Origin: Aequoribacter sp003520285
GTDB taxonomy: Bacteria; Pseudomonadota; Gammaproteobacteria; Pseudomonadales; Halieaceae
Length of the DNA: 64,000 nucleotides
NCBI GenBank assembly: GCA_963966765.1
Contig: CAXAAR010000001.1
Span: 1 to 64,000, forward strand
Direction: 5' to 3'
Shown here: positions 51,867 to 60,556 of the stretch, piece by piece
Layout: every line of letters begins with the position of its first letter
Position numbering within the stretch: position 1 is the first letter of the stretch
Notes under the pieces: model-generated
The model's input: the letters and a program-made list of their open reading frames with translations, nothing else
Database searches by the model: none
What the model was told of the DNA's origin: nothing
Translations under genes and position numbers: made by a program

Positions 51867-54713
51867 ATGAAGCGTGCGAGCAGCTCAAATCAGGCAAGGG
51901 GCTATCCCGCGCCTATGCTCTCCCGCGTTGCACTTATCTACCTAGGATCACTTGCCATTGCGCTATCGTCTGCCCTTTATTTGCTGGTCATCGATACGCC
52001 CAATCAAACTGCTACTGACCTGCGCGAGCTCGAGACCTTGGGCGCAGACACTATTGCATCACAGCTCGGTCAAACTATTCGGACCACACAGGATCAACTG
52101 CGCAAGGCGCTGAATACCAAGGTTGTGAGGGAGGCCATTGAGAGCGCTGATTCAGAGCGCATCGGGGTAGCACAACAATTCTTGCAGCCGCTGTTTCCAG
52201 AGGCAATCAGTTTACAACTCATCCATGTGGACGAGCTTGGATCGCAGTCAATTATGGCGCCGCTTGAAACGCTCAGAAACAACTTAGAGGCTGACTTAAT
52301 TCGGCGTTCCAGAGAGGGCCTTGCGCCACCGGAAGCTTACGCGCTCGGCAACGGCGTCTTGATTAGCACGGCAGTGGCCTCGGACTGGCGCAGCCCGAAC
52401 GGCGCTCAGGGTATTTTGCTGCTATCACAGACACCTGAACACCTCAGCAATTTTCTGGGTACGCTCGCCCTTGCGCAGAATGCGGCCATCGATCTTCAAC
52501 AAAAAATAGCGCAACCCAACGGTCAAACTGCACTCTACTCTTTTTTCAAAGTTGGCGTGCCGAACACCCGCGGCCACACTCAAGCCATAGAGGGTAGCCA
52601 ATGGCAGCTGAGCTATAGCCCCGGACCAATGCTGGCAGCAACGGCGCAATCAAATTTTTGGGGGTTGATTGTCGCACTGCTGGTTCTGCTTCTTTGCGTC
52701 GTGACGACACCCCTCTGGTTGCTGCTCACAGCGCGTCGTTATCTGCGTGCCAGCGTTGCGGCAATGGCGAGCCCACAGGCCTCTCAGCCTGATCCGCGCG
52801 CAGTCTGGTCAGACCTAGAACCACTGCTCGCACTCAGCCATAGCCTTAGCTCCGTTGCAACTGCAGAGCCAGAATCAGAACTAAGCCAAGAGCCCGAACC
52901 TCCAGCAGATCCATCAACGGACTCAGAATTGGCAGCTGTTATGGGCAATACCTCGAATTTTAGTGAGGCTATTGAACAAGTACGAAATCGCAGACGCCGA
53001 TCTCGTCAAACAGCCGTGGCTGAGACTTCAGAAGACGCGGGAGAGTTAGGCGATACCCTTGCAGATCCAGTATCATCTTCCCTCAACGAATCGACTCTAT
53101 CACCCGCAAGTCCGACCAACTCGGGGCGCGACGACGCAGCGGCGACTCAACCAGCATCTGAAATCGCTCAGCTCAGCTCAGATGAGACTGAGCACTTAGG
53201 GAGTCGCTTCCAGTTAGTTGACCGAGACGACGATGATAACTCCGTGCCGCATGAAGGCGTCGACTTAAGCAGCGGACTCGCGGCGCTTTTGCCCTCCGCA
53301 TCTGCGCCTGTAGTTTTAGGAGGCCGGCGCCTGACGGTCGAGACGCTGCCTCAAGAAATCTTCAGAGCTTATGACATTCGGGGAATAGCAGAGACTCAGC
53401 TAGACGACGCCATCGTTGAGGTGATTGCCGCAGCAATCGCCACTATTGCGGCCGACCAAGGTGAGCACAGCATCGTGGTCGCCTCAGATGGACGACTATC
53501 GAGCCCAAGAATAAAAACTGTCTTGGTGCAATCATTGTTAGAGAGCGGAATCAATGTCGTGGATATTGGCGTAGTCCCGAGTCCGGTTCTTTATTTTGCG
53601 ACACACCACTTGGCTCAGCGGTCAGGCCTGATGATTACCGGTAGCCACAGCGATCCTGAAGTGAACGGCATTAAACTCGTGCTCGATCAGAAGTCACCAC
53701 CGCCTGGAACCATTGAGGCTATTTTCACGATTGCGAAAGCGGGTGTTTTTCCAAGCGGATCTGGCGCACTCACGCGCGAAAACGTCCTCCCGGCCTATAT
53801 CCAGAAAGTGTGCGAAGATATTTTATTACCGAGCTCTCTCAAGGTGGTACTGGACGCGTCCAATGGCGTTGCGGGGAAAGTGGCACCCGAGATTTTTAGC
53901 GCTCTCGGCTGTCATGTTATCCCCCTATTTTGCGACATTGACGGGAACTTCCCCAACCATTTCCCGGATACCAGCAACGAGGCCAACTTAAAGCAGCTGT
54001 GCGACAAAGTGAGACAAGAGCGGGCCGATTTTGGTGTCGCATTTGACGGCGATGCAGACCGACTCGCAGTAGTGGACTCTGAAGGCGCGATCATCCGGAC
54101 AGATCGCTTGATGATGATTCTGGCGCGCGATGTGCTCACCCGCAACCCAGGCGCAGATGTGGTTTACGATGTTAAATGCAGCCACCACCTTGGCGAGATC
54201 ATTTCAAAATGGGGTGGTCGTCCCATTCTTTGGAAAACCGGGCACGCGTTAATGAAGCAAAAGATACGTGAGCAAGGTGCCATATTAGGTGGTGAATTCT
54301 CTGGCCATGTTTTTTTCTGTGAGCGCTGGTTCGGTTTTGATGATGGTATCTATGCTGCCGCCCGTGTTGCCGAGATCATTAGCACCGAAGGAAAAAGCCT
54401 GATCGAACTGGTGGCTGATTTACCCCCAAGTGTGAGTACGCCAGAGATTCTTATTGCATCAGATGACAACGAGAAATTCGCGGTTATTCAGCAGTTAGTG
54501 GATCAGTGCCAATTTGAAGGTGGTAAAATCAACACCATTGATGGTCTGCGTGTTGATTTCCCGTTCGGGTGGGGCCTGGTACGCGCCTCAAATACGACAG
54601 GGGCGTTGACGCTGCGCTTTGAAGCCGATAGCACTGAACAGCTGATGCTGATTCAATCTCTGTTTAGAACCGAACTAAGCCGCATCAAACCGACCATGGA
54701 ACTACCCTTTTAA
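51867..54713 (+). CDS. algC: AlgC-type phosphomannomutase/phosphoglucomutase with membrane N-terminal extension
   Basis: 948-residue protein. Residues about 19-40 and 256-283 are transmembrane helices flanking a periplasmic region of about 215 residues; an acidic, Ser/Glu-rich linker runs to about 490; the phosphohexomutase follows (491-948). Catalytic marks are FRAYDIRGI, the phosphoserine loop ITGSHSDPEVNGIKL, the magnesium site FDGDADRLAV and the sugar loop GGEFSGHVFF. The phosphoserine loop departs from the usual TGSHNPPxYNG although the serine is kept. It interconverts mannose- or glucose-6-phosphate and the 1-phosphates for LPS and exopolysaccharide. ATG at 51867 chosen; the frame opens earlier inside coaBC. 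Confidence 0.92.
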   Translation: MKRASSSNQARGYPAPMLSRVALIYLGSLAIALSSALYLLVIDTPNQTATDLRELETLGADTIASQLGQTIRTTQDQLRKALNTKVVREAIESADSERIGVAQQFLQPLFPEAISLQLIHVDELGSQSIMAPLETLRNNLEADLIRRSREGLAPPEAYALGNGVLISTAVASDWRSPNGAQGILLLSQTPEHLSNFLGTLALAQNAAIDLQQKIAQPNGQTALYSFFKVGVPNTRGHTQAIEGSQWQLSYSPGPMLAATAQSNFWGLIVALLVLLLCVVTTPLWLLLTARRYLRASVAAMASPQASQPDPRAVWSDLEPLLALSHSLSSVATAEPESELSQEPEPPADPSTDSELAAVMGNTSNFSEAIEQVRNRRRRSRQTAVAETSEDAGELGDTLADPVSSSLNESTLSPASPTNSGRDDAAATQPASEIAQLSSDETEHLGSRFQLVDRDDDDNSVPHEGVDLSSGLAALLPSASAPVVLGGRRLTVETLPQEIFRAYDIRGIAETQLDDAIVEVIAAAIATIAADQGEHSIVVASDGRLSSPRIKTVLVQSLLESGINVVDIGVVPSPVLYFATHHLAQRSGLMITGSHSDPEVNGIKLVLDQKSPPPGTIEAIFTIAKAGVFPSGSGALTRENVLPAYIQKVCEDILLPSSLKVVLDASNGVAGKVAPEIFSALGCHVIPLFCDIDGNFPNHFPDTSNEANLKQLCDKVRQERADFGVAFDGDADRLAVVDSEGAIIRTDRLMMILARDVLTRNPGADVVYDVKCSHHLGEIISKWGGRPILWKTGHALMKQKIREQGAILGGEFSGHVFFCERWFGFDDGIYAAARVAEIISTEGKSLIELVADLPPSVSTPEILIASDDNEKFAVIQQLVDQCQFEGGKINTIDGLRVDFPFGWGLVRASNTTGALTLRFEADSTEQLMLIQSLFRTELSRIKPTMELPF

Positions 54714-54729
54714 TGAATGGAACGCATCA

Positions 54730-55635
54730 ATGTCCTTAACCAGAGACAACGCACTTAACATCGCTCACGTACTGACAGAGTCGCTGCCGTATATTCAGCG
54801 TTTTATTGGGAAGACGATCGTGGTCAAATTTGGCGGTAATGCCATGACCGACGCTGAACTACACGACAGTTTTGCCCGCGACATCGTACTCATGAAACTG
54901 GTTGGTATGAACCCCGTAGTTGTTCATGGTGGCGGGCCGCAGATTGGCGCCTTACTTGAACGGCTCAATATCAAGAGTGAGTTTATCAATGGTATGAGAG
55001 TCACCGACGCCAATACCATGGACGTAGTCGAGATGGTTTTGGGCGGCAGCGTGAACAAAGAAATTGTCTCCTCCATCAACCGCAACGGCGGAAAGGCAAT
55101 CGGGGTAACTGGCAAGGACGGGCAATTTATCCGCGCTAAGAAAATGACCATTGATCGATATTCGCCCGAGCTCGGCGCCTCGGAAATTATCGATATCGGT
55201 CATGTTGGACAGGTGAAATCCATCGACACCGAGGTGTTATCGGTGATCTTGGGGAGTAATTTTATTCCGGTCATTGCCCCAATTGGGGTTGATGCACAAG
55301 GCGCTACATACAATATCAACGCGGATCTCGTTGCTGGAAAAATTGCCGAAGTGATGCAAGCGGAAAAGCTCATGTTACTCACCAACGTCGCAGGGTTACT
55401 CGATAAAGACGGCACTATTCTGACCGGACTCACCACCAGCCAGGTTGATGCACTGATTGAAGACGGCACTATTTATGGCGGTATGTTGCCCAAAATTCAG
55501 TGTGCGCTAGACGCAGTAAAAGGTGGGGTAACCAGCGCGCATATTATTGACGGGCGAGTGCCTCACGCTACCATGCTCGAAATATTCACAGATCAAGGTA
55601 TTGGTACCCTCATCACTAACCGACCTAATCGCTAA
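54730..55635 (+). CDS. argB: Acetylglutamate kinase
   Basis: Second step of arginine synthesis. The 301-residue product has VVKFGGNAMTD, VVHGGGPQIGALL, KAIGVTGKDGQFIRAKK and the C-terminal GGMLPKIQCALDAVKGGV. The N-terminal extension before the kinase core (about 25 residues) is the type present in arginine-inhibited hexameric enzymes, so feedback inhibition is likely. It lies 16 bp after algC. Confidence 0.97.
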   Translation: MSLTRDNALNIAHVLTESLPYIQRFIGKTIVVKFGGNAMTDAELHDSFARDIVLMKLVGMNPVVVHGGGPQIGALLERLNIKSEFINGMRVTDANTMDVVEMVLGGSVNKEIVSSINRNGGKAIGVTGKDGQFIRAKKMTIDRYSPELGASEIIDIGHVGQVKSIDTEVLSVILGSNFIPVIAPIGVDAQGATYNINADLVAGKIAEVMQAEKLMLLTNVAGLLDKDGTILTGLTTSQVDALIEDGTIYGGMLPKIQCALDAVKGGVTSAHIIDGRVPHATMLEIFTDQGIGTLITNRPNR

Positions 55636-55647
55636 CAGGGCGCTGCT

Positions 55648-56235
55648 ATGACCAGACAAAAAGGCCAACGACGGCAAGAAATTCTAGAAACCCTCGCCGA
55701 CATGTTAGAAAAAAGCCCAGGAGGACGGATCACCACCTCAGCGCTGGCCGAGCAAGTCGGTGTTTCAGAAGCGGCGCTCTATCGACATTTTCCAAGTAAA
55801 ACTAAGATGTTCGAGGGGCTCATCGAGTTCATTGAGGACACACTATTTACTCGTATCGGCCTGATTGTTAAGGAGCAGCAGACGGCTTTACTTCACTGTG
55901 AGCGAATCCTCACGCTGTTACTTGGCTTTGCCGAAAAGAATCCTGGCATCACTCGGCTTATGACCGGTGACATCCTGAACGGCGAAACCGAACGATTGCG
56001 TATCCGTGTAAGCCAGCTTTTTGATCGCCTTGAAACCCAGCTGAAACAAATTCTTCGCGAAACGGAACTGAAAGAACAGCAACGCGTTCAAATTCCGGTG
56101 GCGGCGGCGGCAAACCTCATGATGGCAGCGGCCGAGGGCAGACTCATGCAGTTTGTTCGGAGTGAGTTCAAACGCAGCCCAACAGCAGGGTGGTCACAGC
56201 AATGGCAACTGCTGACCCAGGGGTTTTTGCGCTAA
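55648..56235 (+). CDS. slmA: SlmA, nucleoid-occlusion division inhibitor
   Basis: TetR-family DNA-binding protein that blocks FtsZ ring assembly over the nucleoid. The 195-residue product starts MTRQKGQRRQEILETLADML; the helix-turn-helix is ITTSALAEQVGVSEAALYRHFPSK (two halves around the turn). FIEDTLFTRIG and RLMTGDILNGE are SlmA-specific. It lies 12 bp after argB. Genome-wide SlmA sites cannot be counted from one window. Confidence 0.93.
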   Translation: MTRQKGQRRQEILETLADMLEKSPGGRITTSALAEQVGVSEAALYRHFPSKTKMFEGLIEFIEDTLFTRIGLIVKEQQTALLHCERILTLLLGFAEKNPGITRLMTGDILNGETERLRIRVSQLFDRLETQLKQILRETELKEQQRVQIPVAAAANLMMAAAEGRLMQFVRSEFKRSPTAGWSQQWQLLTQGFLR

Positions 56236-56237
56236 TC

Positions 56238-56909
56238 TCATTGCGGGCTCGAAAGTGAACGTCGCATCAACACCTGGTCCATCAAATGCTGAAAACGGTC
56301 GATATCGGCTTGGTAGGCTTGCGTGACGTCTTCCACTTCTTGTTCGCGATCACTGAGTGCGAGCTGACTGGTCTCGATGCGAGCACGTAAATTTTGAATA
56401 GCCTCTATGCGCTCCTGATCCAAGGCTTGACCGAGTCGCTCAATGGCAGCGGCTTCAGCTTGATAATTCCCCAGCTGTTGTGCCATAGAGCGAAGATTGC
56501 TCCGTAAGATATTAGCGCGTATCTGCAAGGCCTGTAGTGAGCGCTCCCGAGCAGCCTTGATATCGTCGATCGAGCTGTAGCGGATCAGCAGCAGTTCATC
56601 GGCTTTACGCTGCTGTTCTGCTTGCCGCTGCGCCCGCTCCGCCTCTGATTCTTGGGCATCAAGCGCTTCGAGCTGCTCAGGCGTTTTTTTAGGTGGAACG
56701 ACTCGCAACAGCACACCAGTGTCACTCAGAACCTCGTACCCTAGCGCCGCAACCTCGGGTGGTAAACGATCGTTAATAACCGACACGCCCGAGGCGTCTT
56801 TATAGCGGTAGATCTCCCGAGCATCGAGCGAGGAAGATGCGCACAGCAGCGCGCTCGCAATCAGAAAACTGAAAAGAATGGTGCTGACAGAATTGGCATT
56901 AGCTGTCAT
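56238..56909 (-). CDS. DUF4124-type secreted coiled-coil protein
   Basis: 223-residue protein of unknown function. A signal peptide (about 1-28, ending SSSLDA) precedes a DUF4124-like stretch REIYRYKDASGVSVINDRLPP. The rest is mostly charged coiled coil (about 80-200) rich in Glu, Gln and Arg. The ATG at 56909 overlaps the pyrE end by 11 bp; the longer frame upstream is a pyrE shadow. Probably periplasmic. It is translationally coupled to pyrE, which does not explain its role. Confidence 0.8.
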   Translation of the reverse strand: MTANANSVSTILFSFLIASALLCASSSLDAREIYRYKDASGVSVINDRLPPEVAALGYEVLSDTGVLLRVVPPKKTPEQLEALDAQESEAERAQRQAEQQRKADELLLIRYSSIDDIKAARERSLQALQIRANILRSNLRSMAQQLGNYQAEAAAIERLGQALDQERIEAIQNLRARIETSQLALSDREQEVEDVTQAYQADIDRFQHLMDQVLMRRSLSSPQ

Positions 56910-57570
56910 CGCCCGCTTCCTGCTTAGCGCCGTAGCGCTCACGATAATCGGCCATGGCGGTGCGCAAATCTGAAGTGGTTCGACTGTCAGAGGCAAGGTG
57001 CGCGACCAAATCGGCAAAAGTGACGATGCTCAACACCTGCAGTCCATAACGCGCGCTCAATGATTGACCCGCCGACAACGCTCCGTGGACGGCCTCTTGT
57101 CGATCCAGCCCAATCGCAATTCCTACAGGACTGGCGCCCGCTTCAACAATCATTTCAATCACCTCAGAAGCGGCGGTTCCTGCGGTCATGACATCATCGA
57201 TGATCAAGACCCTGCCCGCCAAAGGTGCACCCACTAACTGGCCACCCTCACCATGCGCTTTTTTCTCTTTACGGTTATAGGCAAAGGGGGTATCGATGCC
57301 ATGGTGCTCAAACAGGGCTGCTGCAGTCACAGCAGCGAGAGGAATGCCTTTATAGGCAGGTCCAAATAAAATATCAAATTCAAGGCCCGATGCCACAATG
57401 CAATCGGCATAACAGCGACCCAGTTGTGCCAAGGCAGAACCTGAGCACAAAACACCAGCGTTAAAAAAATAGGGCGAAACTCGTCCCGATTTTAGCGTAA
57501 ATTCGCCAAACTTGAGGGCATCGTAGTCTTTTGCCAACTGTATGAAGCTGGCTTGATAGGGCTGCAACAC
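56899..57570 (-). CDS. pyrE: Orotate phosphoribosyltransferase
   Basis: Fifth step of pyrimidine synthesis, joining orotate and PRPP. The family N-terminus is QPYQASFIQLAKDYDALKF followed by GEFTLKSGRVSPYFFNAG. The PRPP site is VLIIDDVMTAGTAASE. The GTG at 57570 has AGGAG at usable spacing and gives 223 residues; the TTG one codon later is also possible. The frame continues 37 codons upstream without family similarity. It is divergent from crc. Confidence 0.94.
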   Translation of the reverse strand: MLQPYQASFIQLAKDYDALKFGEFTLKSGRVSPYFFNAGVLCSGSALAQLGRCYADCIVASGLEFDILFGPAYKGIPLAAVTAAALFEHHGIDTPFAYNRKEKKAHGEGGQLVGAPLAGRVLIIDDVMTAGTAASEVIEMIVEAGASPVGIAIGLDRQEAVHGALSAGQSLSARYGLQVLSIVTFADLVAHLASDSRTTSDLRTAMADYRERYGAKQEAGDDS

Positions 57571-57763
57571 TGACAGTCTCTCCTGAACGCATTCCGCGCG
57601 CACCTTTTTAGAACAAAGATGCCTTTTTTTGATGCATTTAGCGGCACAATCGCCGCTGTTTAGCACGAATTCTTCACTCATGCCGACATATTAAACAACA
57701 TAAGGCATACTAAATTCGCGCTGACTTAGGTATCATACACATTCTCATTTTAAGGGGCTACGA

Positions 57764-58531
57764 ATGCGAGTCATCAGTTTCAGCGCGGACGGATTAATCG
57801 ATGCCGAGAAAGCTGGCTTTTTTGACTGGCTAGCAACCCAAGACGCCGACGTTGTTTGCATCCAAGATATTCGATGCTCAGAGTACGACTTGCGTAAAGA
57901 TGCCTTTTTCCCTCGTGAATACAACGCTTACTTTTTCGATAACGTGAATGATAGCTCACAAGAAGGCGTTGCGATTTACACCAAGCAACTCCCCAAAGCG
58001 ATCATGACTGGGCTTGGGTTTGGCGACTTTGATATGGAAGGTCGGTATATTCAAGCCGACTTTGGTACGGTAAGCATCGGTGCGCTATTGGCGCCTTATT
58101 CCGCGCCCAACGACAGCGGGGCACAAGCAAAGAAAAATGAGTTCTATCAACTCCTCGTCAACCACCTAGAAAAAGTCACTCATAAACGCCGTGAATTCAT
58201 TATTTGCGGCAACTGGCGCATCGCGCACAAAGCCCAAGACGTAGAATTCACTGAGCGCCGCAGCAAATTGCCCGGGTTCTTGGCAGAAGAGCGCCAATGG
58301 ATTGATGAAATCACTGAGATCGGCTATGTCGATGCCTTTCGAGAAGTCAATTCAGATAGCGACGAGTACACTTTTTGGCCCGGCGGCAAAATAGGGGTCG
58401 ACGGTATGCGAACCGATTACCAATTGGTATCAAAAGGCCTACAGTACAACATCGACTATGGCGCAATTTACAAAAGCAAGACGTTCTCTACGCACGCCCC
58501 AGTCATCATGGATTACGATGTTGAACTGTAA
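57764..58531 (+). CDS. crc: Crc-like exonuclease III family protein, probably non-catalytic
   Basis: 255-residue endonuclease/exonuclease/phosphatase-fold protein, syntenic and similar to Pseudomonas Crc, the Hfq partner in carbon catabolite repression. The exonuclease III active site is degenerate: the KxQE glutamate is replaced in VVCIQDIRCSE, and the GDxN motif reads CGNWRIAH. The C-terminal HAPVIMDYD is retained. It is therefore expected to act through RNA-Hfq binding, not DNA cleavage. Located between pyrE and rph as in Pseudomonas. Confidence 0.88.
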   Translation: MRVISFSADGLIDAEKAGFFDWLATQDADVVCIQDIRCSEYDLRKDAFFPREYNAYFFDNVNDSSQEGVAIYTKQLPKAIMTGLGFGDFDMEGRYIQADFGTVSIGALLAPYSAPNDSGAQAKKNEFYQLLVNHLEKVTHKRREFIICGNWRIAHKAQDVEFTERRSKLPGFLAEERQWIDEITEIGYVDAFREVNSDSDEYTFWPGGKIGVDGMRTDYQLVSKGLQYNIDYGAIYKSKTFSTHAPVIMDYDVEL

Positions 58532-58543
58532 GAAAGAAGCTTA

Positions 58544-59266
58544 CTAGCCCTCTGCTAAGGCTTGTCTTTGTGCTTCGAACAGTTGGCGAATCCCCGCCTC
58601 CGCCAAATCAAGCATCGTATTAAGCTCTGACCGATCAAAAGTCGCGCCCTCTGCCGTGCCTTGCACCTCAATAAGCCCGCCATCTTCGCCCATCACGACA
58701 TTCATGTCGGTATCCGCAGAGGAATCTTCTGGGTAATCAAGATCCAGTACCGGCACCCCCTGATACAAGCCCACTGATACCGAGGCCACCAACTGTCGTA
58801 ATGGATCTTGTTTCAGTGCTTTGTCTCGCTGCAGACCAACTAGGGCGTCGACCAAAGCCACACAGGCTCCCGTAATAGCCGCTGTTCGAGTGCCGCCATC
58901 CGCTTGAATCACGTCACAATCAACGGTAATCGTATAATCAGGCATCTTGCTTAAGTCCACCACGGCGCGCAAAGACCGCCCTATGAGCCTTTGAATCTCT
59001 TGAGTTCTGCCACTTTGTTTGCCACGGGCAGCTTCACGATCCATGCGTGAACCTGTCGAACGGGGCAACATCCCATATTCTGCGGTAATCCAGCCCTGTC
59101 CTTTACCTCGCAAGAACCGTGGCACAGAATCAGCAACCGAGGCAGTGCACAGAACCTTGGTATTACCAAACTCGACCAGAACCGACCCTTCGGCATGGCA
59201 AGTAAAGCCTCGTGTAATCACAATGTTGCGAAGCTCATGCGGAGCGCGGGCGCTGGGTCTGGTCAT
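58544..59266 (-). CDS. rph: RNase PH
   Basis: Phosphorolytic 3'-5' exoribonuclease that trims tRNA 3' ends. The 240-residue product has GFTCHAEGSVLVEFGNT, GWITAEYGMLPRST, RTQEIQRLIGRSLRAVV and CDVIQADGGTRTAAITGA. Full length, unlike the truncated gene of E. coli K-12. The ATG at 59266 (MTRPSARAP) is chosen over an open-frame start 10 codons earlier. It is divergent from yicC. Confidence 0.97.
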   Translation of the reverse strand: MTRPSARAPHELRNIVITRGFTCHAEGSVLVEFGNTKVLCTASVADSVPRFLRGKGQGWITAEYGMLPRSTGSRMDREAARGKQSGRTQEIQRLIGRSLRAVVDLSKMPDYTITVDCDVIQADGGTRTAAITGACVALVDALVGLQRDKALKQDPLRQLVASVSVGLYQGVPVLDLDYPEDSSADTDMNVVMGEDGGLIEVQGTAEGATFDRSELNTMLDLAEAGIRQLFEAQRQALAEG

Positions 59267-59372
59267 CGATTTCTCCGAAAAACCAGAGTATAGCAAAGCC
59301 AGCAGGAATCGGGGCGGGAGTTTCGCTGAATATCAGACTTACTGCTAAACTGCCTAGCAACGAGGAGCACTT

Positions 59373-60242
59373 ATGACCCATAGCATGACAGGCTTTGGCC
59401 AATCCCAGAGCAACACCGACAGCAGCACGCTCGTGATCGAGATTCGCAGTGTCAATCACCGACATCTGGAAATATCAATGCGGCTACCCGAAGCACTGGC
59501 TGCACTCGAGGTCCACCTCCGCAACCGTATTAAGCAAAGCCTCTCACGCGGCAAAATTGATGTTCACATTCGCTTGCAACACTCAGATAAAAAACCCCAA
59601 TCGACGGGGATCAATGAGGGCCATCTAGAATTGATTCTCGCCAGACTCCGGCATATTCAAAATGCTGGCGGTGATCTGGTCAGTCCCGCCTCAGCCGCTG
59701 AAATAATGCGATTAGAGGGTATCATAGAACATCAAACCATCGATCTAACAACTCTCGGCGCTACTGTTCAAACGACTTTTGAAACGGCGCTTGAGCAGCT
59801 CCAAGCGAGCAGGGCAGGCGAAGGACTCGCACTAAAAAAGACCGTACTATCTCGTGTCACCGACATCACCGCGCAACTTGAGCAGATCAAAACCGTATTT
59901 CCCATGGCCAAACAAGGCTTCGAGGATCGGCTAAGAAATAAGCTCGCAGAATTGAGCGTAGAGATCGATGAGCAGCGTTTAGCGCAAGAGATCATCTTAT
60001 TTACACAAAAAGCCGACATCGATGAAGAGCTCGACCGCCTCGAGGTGCACCTACGCGAGATGAGGGCGATACTAGAAACGGCCGGCCCGTGTGGACGCAA
60101 GCTCGATTTTTTGATGCAAGAGCTTAACCGCGAGGCCAATACCATCGCATCAAAATCGATTCATACCGAAATTACTAAAGCATCTGTCGAAATTAAGGTA
60201 TTGATTGAGCAGATGCGGGAGCAGATCCAAAACATCGAATAG
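59373..60242 (+). CDS. yicC: YicC family endoribonuclease-like protein
   Basis: 289-residue protein; E. coli YicC is reported to take part in degradation of a small RNA and binds RNA. The family N-terminus MTHSMTGFGQSQSN and C-terminal DFLMQELNREANTIASKS are clear, with a coiled-coil middle. A CGAGGAG Shine-Dalgarno precedes the ATG. A strong terminator follows. In Pseudomonas gmk comes next; here the mobile island begins instead. Confidence 0.94.
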   Translation: MTHSMTGFGQSQSNTDSSTLVIEIRSVNHRHLEISMRLPEALAALEVHLRNRIKQSLSRGKIDVHIRLQHSDKKPQSTGINEGHLELILARLRHIQNAGGDLVSPASAAEIMRLEGIIEHQTIDLTTLGATVQTTFETALEQLQASRAGEGLALKKTVLSRVTDITAQLEQIKTVFPMAKQGFEDRLRNKLAELSVEIDEQRLAQEIILFTQKADIDEELDRLEVHLREMRAILETAGPCGRKLDFLMQELNREANTIASKSIHTEITKASVEIKVLIEQMREQIQNIE

Positions 60243-60268
60243 TTTTTTTACCCGTCCAAGAATGTCTT

Positions 60269-60311
60269 AAAAGCCCTGTTACTTGCTTGTAAATACAGGG
60301 CTTTTTTATTT
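60269..60311 (+). terminator. Rho-independent terminator after yicC
   Basis: Stem GCCCTGT/ACAGGGC (60273-60279 and 60295-60301), flanked by AAAA and followed by TTTTTTATTTT. It closes the yicC transcript before the island. Confidence 0.9.
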
Positions 60312-60360
60312 TCCCCGTCCAAATCGGTTTGCAGATGTCCGTTACCAACTACCTGTTTAG

Positions 60361-60514
60361 TGGTGGGCAGAATGGTGGGCAGCCCCCTCATTTTGGCTCA
60401 ATAAGCGTTTTGTGGTGAGCAAATTGGTGGGCAGTAAGTTACCCAATTTTCGCATTTAACTCGCCACCACAACAGGTTAGCTGCTGATTCAATAAGCAAA
60501 TCGGTGGTGGGCAG
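60361..60514 (+). repeat. Four TGGTGGGCAG direct repeats upstream of the integrase
   Basis: Exact 10-bp copies at 60361-60370, 60373-60382, 60425-60434 and 60505-60514, with a near-copy (TGGTGAGCAA) at about 60412. Two copies follow a shared CAATAAGC stretch. Their place next to a tyrosine recombinase suggests arm-type binding sites or part of the attachment site. Confidence 0.8.
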
Positions 60515-60556
60515 CCATGCTTGCCCCTCCATTATTTCAGCAACTATGGAGTAAAC

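Larger units (their letters stand above)
60243..60556 (+). other. Left edge of the mobile island: terminator, short direct repeats, no gene
   Basis: 314 bp without a coding region. It holds the yicC terminator, two copies of CCCGTCCAA (60251-60259 and 60314-60322) flanking that terminator, and four copies of TGGTGGGCAG nearer the integrase. No tRNA gene is present, so the attachment site is not the usual tRNA 3' end. Either repeat set could mark the attachment core. Confidence 0.6.

Noticed and set aside
57764..58531. Active exonuclease III (Xth)
   Set aside because: Catalytic Glu and GDxN are missing and the synteny matches Pseudomonas crc.
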